Source: Campylorhamphus procurvoides
Lineage: Eukaryota; Chordata; Aves; Passeriformes; Dendrocolaptidae
DNA: 64,000 nt
Assembly (NCBI GenBank): GCA_013396655.1
Contig: WBMV01007501.1
Location: forward strand, 558,001-622,000
Direction: 5' to 3'
The notes under the pieces are model-generated. The model was not told the origin of the DNA, searched no databases, and was given only the letters and a program-made list of their open reading frames with translations. Of this stretch, positions 60,301 to 64,000 are shown in pieces. A program made the translations under genes and the position numbers. Positions within the stretch are counted from its first letter, which is position 1. Every line of letters begins with the position of its first letter.

Positions 60301-61837
60301 GTGCACCACAGGTGCACTGTCCCATACCTGTGTCAGCAATCTCTGCCTTTGCCCTTCTTACAAAAGTTGGTATCTGCTGAACACGTGGCACAGAAATGGC
60401 TGCAATTCAGCCACGGATCTAGGCTTTATTTGTCACATGAATGATGCACAGTCATCAAAATGCAAAGGAAAATATCTTTATTCATTCTCACTAGCATAAC
60501 TAGTTTGCAAGCTGGCAGTTGACTTGTTTTCAGTCCTAGATTTCTCTCAACTGTTTAAAAGTTACCTCCTTTATCATGCTTCGAGGCTACCCCCTTCCCT
60601 TGCACATATAACTGAAAAGTCTGGAAATGCCTTCTTTCCTTCCCCCAGTAAAATTCTTCACCTCCTACTGCTTACTCATACCACTGTATCCTACTCACTC
60701 TAGTACCCCAGATGATTTGTGTAGCAACAAACCATTAGCCAAGAGTATGCAGAGCACAATCCAAGAGAAAGATTCTATTGACACACATTACAATCCTCCT
60801 TCTTTATGAGACAGCATTATTAAAAGTCTCTTTCTTGCTTTTACTAGGTTATTTGCAGAGCAGCAAATCAACTCAATTCGAACCCTCTCTGAAGGAAGAA
60901 GAAAAAAAAAGGCCACCAAGGCAGGGCAGAGGAGACCAGATGAGTGGGGGAATGGAGAGAAGCAATGACCTGAACATTCATCTGGAGAATGAGCTAAAAA
61001 AGTTCCACATTATATAAAAGATGGATAGGGCTGCACTAAAGACAGACTAAAATCCACATCAAATGTCTTCCACACACCCTTTTCATGGTCAGTCACACAC
61101 TCCTTGCAAGCATATTAGATCCTGTAACAGAATGTGGAGTTCACTTCAGCTCAAGTTCAGTCCCCTGCACACCTGCTTGCTTCATCCAGGAGCAGCACAT
61201 ACTAGGGTGAATTCTTGTTGTTTCAAGTAATGAATGTCCCTCTAATGCCAAGTTTAGCATATGCTTCTTTCAGTAGCTGTATGTTCTCTGTTCAAGTCCC
61301 TTACTCTCTTTTGTAGTCCTTTTGCCACAGGGCACTTCTGGAGAGAGAAAGAGGTGAGGGAACACAAAACCCATCCAAGGTAGAAGCCTCTAAGGGTAGA
61401 TCTGTAGAACTAATCTGCTTCAGGCTTTTCTGAAGGTCTTTCTCAGACCATATTTCACCTCATTTATGCAGGTCAGTACGAGTGTTTCCAACCCTACCTG
61501 CTGTGGTGAATCAGTATTTTCCAGGATGGCATTTGTACAGCTGCAGTCCAATGTGGGGCTACTCCTTCCCACCAGTCCCATTGACCTGACACAACAGACA
61601 GTTCCTCTCATAGAGCAGTATCAGTTCTCCTATACTGGGAAAAAGAGAGCTGCATATCTTATGCATCACAACCCTGGCTGTTAACAGTTTTATAGCTCAG
61701 TGCCTAATTCCCCATCTCCTCTCTGTTTCTGGGTTATTCTGAACAAACTTTTCTCTCAGTTACTTGATGCAAATCAAGCTCTTGTGAGTGAAATTGTCCT
61801 GGACACACACCAGATGAGCTAGACTTTGTCATAAAAG
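54376..61837. other. Anonymous intronic sequence, 7.5 kb
   Basis: No gene or repeat family recognised. A moderately GC-richer block lies at about 56150-56450 with a CCTCCC-rich tract (56260-56290); it has few CpGs and no convincing promoter or exon. The 110- and 127-codon minus frames at 55480-55812 and 55926-56309 show no domain. Confidence 0.5.
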
Positions 61838-62530
61838 TCATCAGGCTGGGTCAGACTAAAAGTCTAGGCCTTTATACCACTTCTTAAGAAAACAGTGCGA
61901 GAGCAGGGCATAGGCAAACTGATCCTGCCTCGGCAGGTTAGGAATGACACAAGGTTCAAAGTGCACCTGGGGAACTCTGTGTTACATGAATAACTATTTC
62001 CTTTCTTTATTTAAAGCACAAACCCCTACAGCTTAATTGTTCTACTTGTGACCCAGTTCCTTTTTCCACCTTCTGCAAACCATTCATCAAGGGCTAAGGA
62101 AGTTCTCATGATCATCTCTTCACCAAGATAAAGAATCAGAATCTTTGTAACCTGCCCATTTCTTTCCCAAGTTAAAGAATGATAAACATTGTAACCTGCC
62201 TTCAGAAAACACACCCTGCCTCTGACCCTTTTCTGTATGCTTTCCAGTCCTCTCCCTCTTTTAGGGTGTGGCAAGTGAAATCTGCAGAGAGCATTCAAAA
62301 TAGAAGAGTAATATGCAACGATACAGAAACAGAGATCTTCCTTGCCTTGTTCTGAGCTCTCTTCATAGTTCCTGAAATCTTATTTGCTATTTTGACCAGC
62401 ACCTACCTGCCAGTTTCAGATTCAAAATTATTCCATTTTCTAGCCCTTTTCTCTACCTTTGCCTCTGGCACCTTTTAGAACTACTCCCTCTACATTCTCT
62501 ACATGTTTTGAGCAGATAATTGAGGGCTGA
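61838..62530 (-). mobile_element. Ancient CR1/L3-like LINE fragment
   Basis: Resembles the reverse complement of an old amniote LINE 3' end. In order the plus strand shows AGGCTGGGTCAGACTAAAAG, GTGCGAGAGCAGGGCATAGG, GCAAACCATTCATCAAGGGC, TATGCTTTCCAGTCCTCTCC, and then TCATAGTTCCTGAAATCTTA running into TTTGCTATTTTGACCAGCAC. The last two match the conserved block before the domain end in these elements. The copy is heavily decayed and the boundaries are approximate. Confidence 0.55.
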
Positions 62531-64000
62531 GTCGTTCAGTTGTTAATCTGCAAGGGTAAATACCTGTATCCATTAGAAGGCAACAGCTTTCATCAGAAAT
62601 AACCCACAATAGAACTGCTCAGTTGCAAACTCTGAGTATCTCTTGTTCACAGAAAGGGACATCCTTGCATCAGAGATCACACAGTCTGGACAAAAAGAGA
62701 GACACTGAAGAGACAAAACCGGGCACAAGTGGGTAAAACTGTCTCAGCTAGGACAGCAGAGAAAGCTGGCTCCAGAACCAGACACGGTATCCCTAACAGA
62801 TTCGGAAACTCGACACTGAAAAGTAAGACTTCTAACAACTCTACCTCTGCAAACTAGCTCTACCACTTTCAGAGATTAATGGGCAAAACAAAAACATAAG
62901 AGTGCTCCACAGATACCAAGGTCTGCACTCACTTGCAAGCCTGCACAGAGGATGTTTTGGACAGAAACTTCCCCGGGGTTATCAACAACCAGCACCAGCC
63001 TGCAACCCTGACACAACCCAGCTACAGTGCTTTACTCAGAGCTTGTCACTGGTGCTGTCCTGCCATAACCCTTGTGACACAGCAATACTGGGAAGCACTA
63101 GAGACTGTCTCCAAGCAGCTTGCCATGGCCTTATACACTGAGCTGTAAAGACAGGAACAAAGCTACACAACTTCCTTGGATGTTGCCTGCCATGGTAGGA
63201 CATCACAAAACAAAAAAACCCTCAAAACATCTTGAGAACAGTTCCATTTCATAATTTCCATTTAAGCAGTAAACAAGAGATCTCACGATGTTGCTACAGG
63301 TTTTGCCAGTACTTTCCAGTAGTACTTGAGGAAATGCATCTAATGCCTAACTCTTGTCATTTGCGCACTTGCATTCCCTTCTTGGTGGAAAAGCACATGA
63401 ACTTTCAGAGCATCATTCCTTCCCTTTGCCTATACATTACCACCACCTGACAAGTTTTACGCTTATGATGGAATTCGATTGTAGTGAAATAGTATATTTA
63501 TATTAATCAATGTCCTCCTTGCACTTCTAAGTCTTCGAAGTATTTTAAAGTGTAAGATCAAACACTAAAGGAACTGTACCTACATGAGTTGACCTTAAAG
63601 CAGTTCTGAGTTTCCAGGAACATTCTTACCCTACAACTAAATTTCATACAATGGAAACAGTGTCACACCAAGTCTATACTGCACCTCGATTCCTGCCTAA
63701 TACAGATTAATTTCTAAAACTAGAGAGGGGAGTATGATCACATAACTGCAATCATCCACTCTTCACTCTGAATACACCCAAAGAGACTCCTCTGCAGTGA
63801 CATGCTGTTGCCATAGCTTCATTTTGGGGTCTCCAATTCCCACCACGGAATGCACCTTCTGAACTTAAGCTCACAGTCTCCCTACATGACGCCTGAGAAA
63901 CATGGTTCAAAATGAGAACTTGGCAAACCAAAACAGACTCCTGGACTTAGCTACATTACTCAACTGGAGAGAGATCATGAGCGTAGCAACATAGATTGGA
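62531..64000. other. Anonymous sequence to the right edge
   Basis: No gene, repeat family or promoter recognised; open frames are under 80 codons. Confidence 0.5.

Overview
The window looks like one intron-rich slice of a bird nuclear genome. Three things point to this. There are several truncated copies of CR1, the main LINE of birds. There are two solo copies of an LTR family that opens TGTCATGGTTTAACCCC and closes CCAGGACA/TCAGGACA, which I know from Neoaves genomes. The DNA is otherwise AT-rich, low in CpG and almost free of long reading frames. No prokaryotic operon, CRISPR array, rRNA or tRNA was found.

Two real coding exons were identified, both on the minus strand and both from SAMD12 (sterile alpha motif domain-containing 12). 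The upstream exon (50969-51144, 176 nt) encodes the low-complexity N-terminal part. The next exon (23350-23479, 130 nt) encodes the first half of the SAM domain. Their phases join exactly and both have clean AG/GT boundaries. The first exon should lie beyond 64000 and the exon completing the SAM domain below position 1; neither was found here. The window therefore contains the 3' part of intron 1 (51145-64000), all of intron 2 (23480-50968, 27.5 kb) and the 5' part of intron 3 (1-23349). Intron numbers assume the human-like gene layout.

Intron 3 carries an isolated CpG island (about 13.18-13.62 kb) with a three-copy 22-23 bp GC-rich minisatellite and a near-consensus CTCF motif. It also holds a solo LTR with recognisable TATA and polyadenylation signals, CR1 pieces at both ends and in the middle, and an ancient CR1/L3-like fragment near 9.7 kb. 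Intron 2 holds a second, more decayed copy of the same LTR in the same orientation, a 50-bp-period T-tract duplication at 36.1 kb, a possible different LTR at 41.1-41.5 kb and two CR1 copies. Intron 1 holds the longest CR1 (about 1.16 kb, reverse-transcriptase C-terminal part, broken) and an ancient CR1/L3-like fragment near 62 kb.

I found no convincing new biological system. The items most worth a second look are the intronic CpG island with its CTCF motif, the two same-orientation LTRs that bracket the SAM exon, and two unexplained open frames (10.8-11.2 kb and 29.8-30.2 kb). Most other reading frames appear to be chance or repeat-derived.
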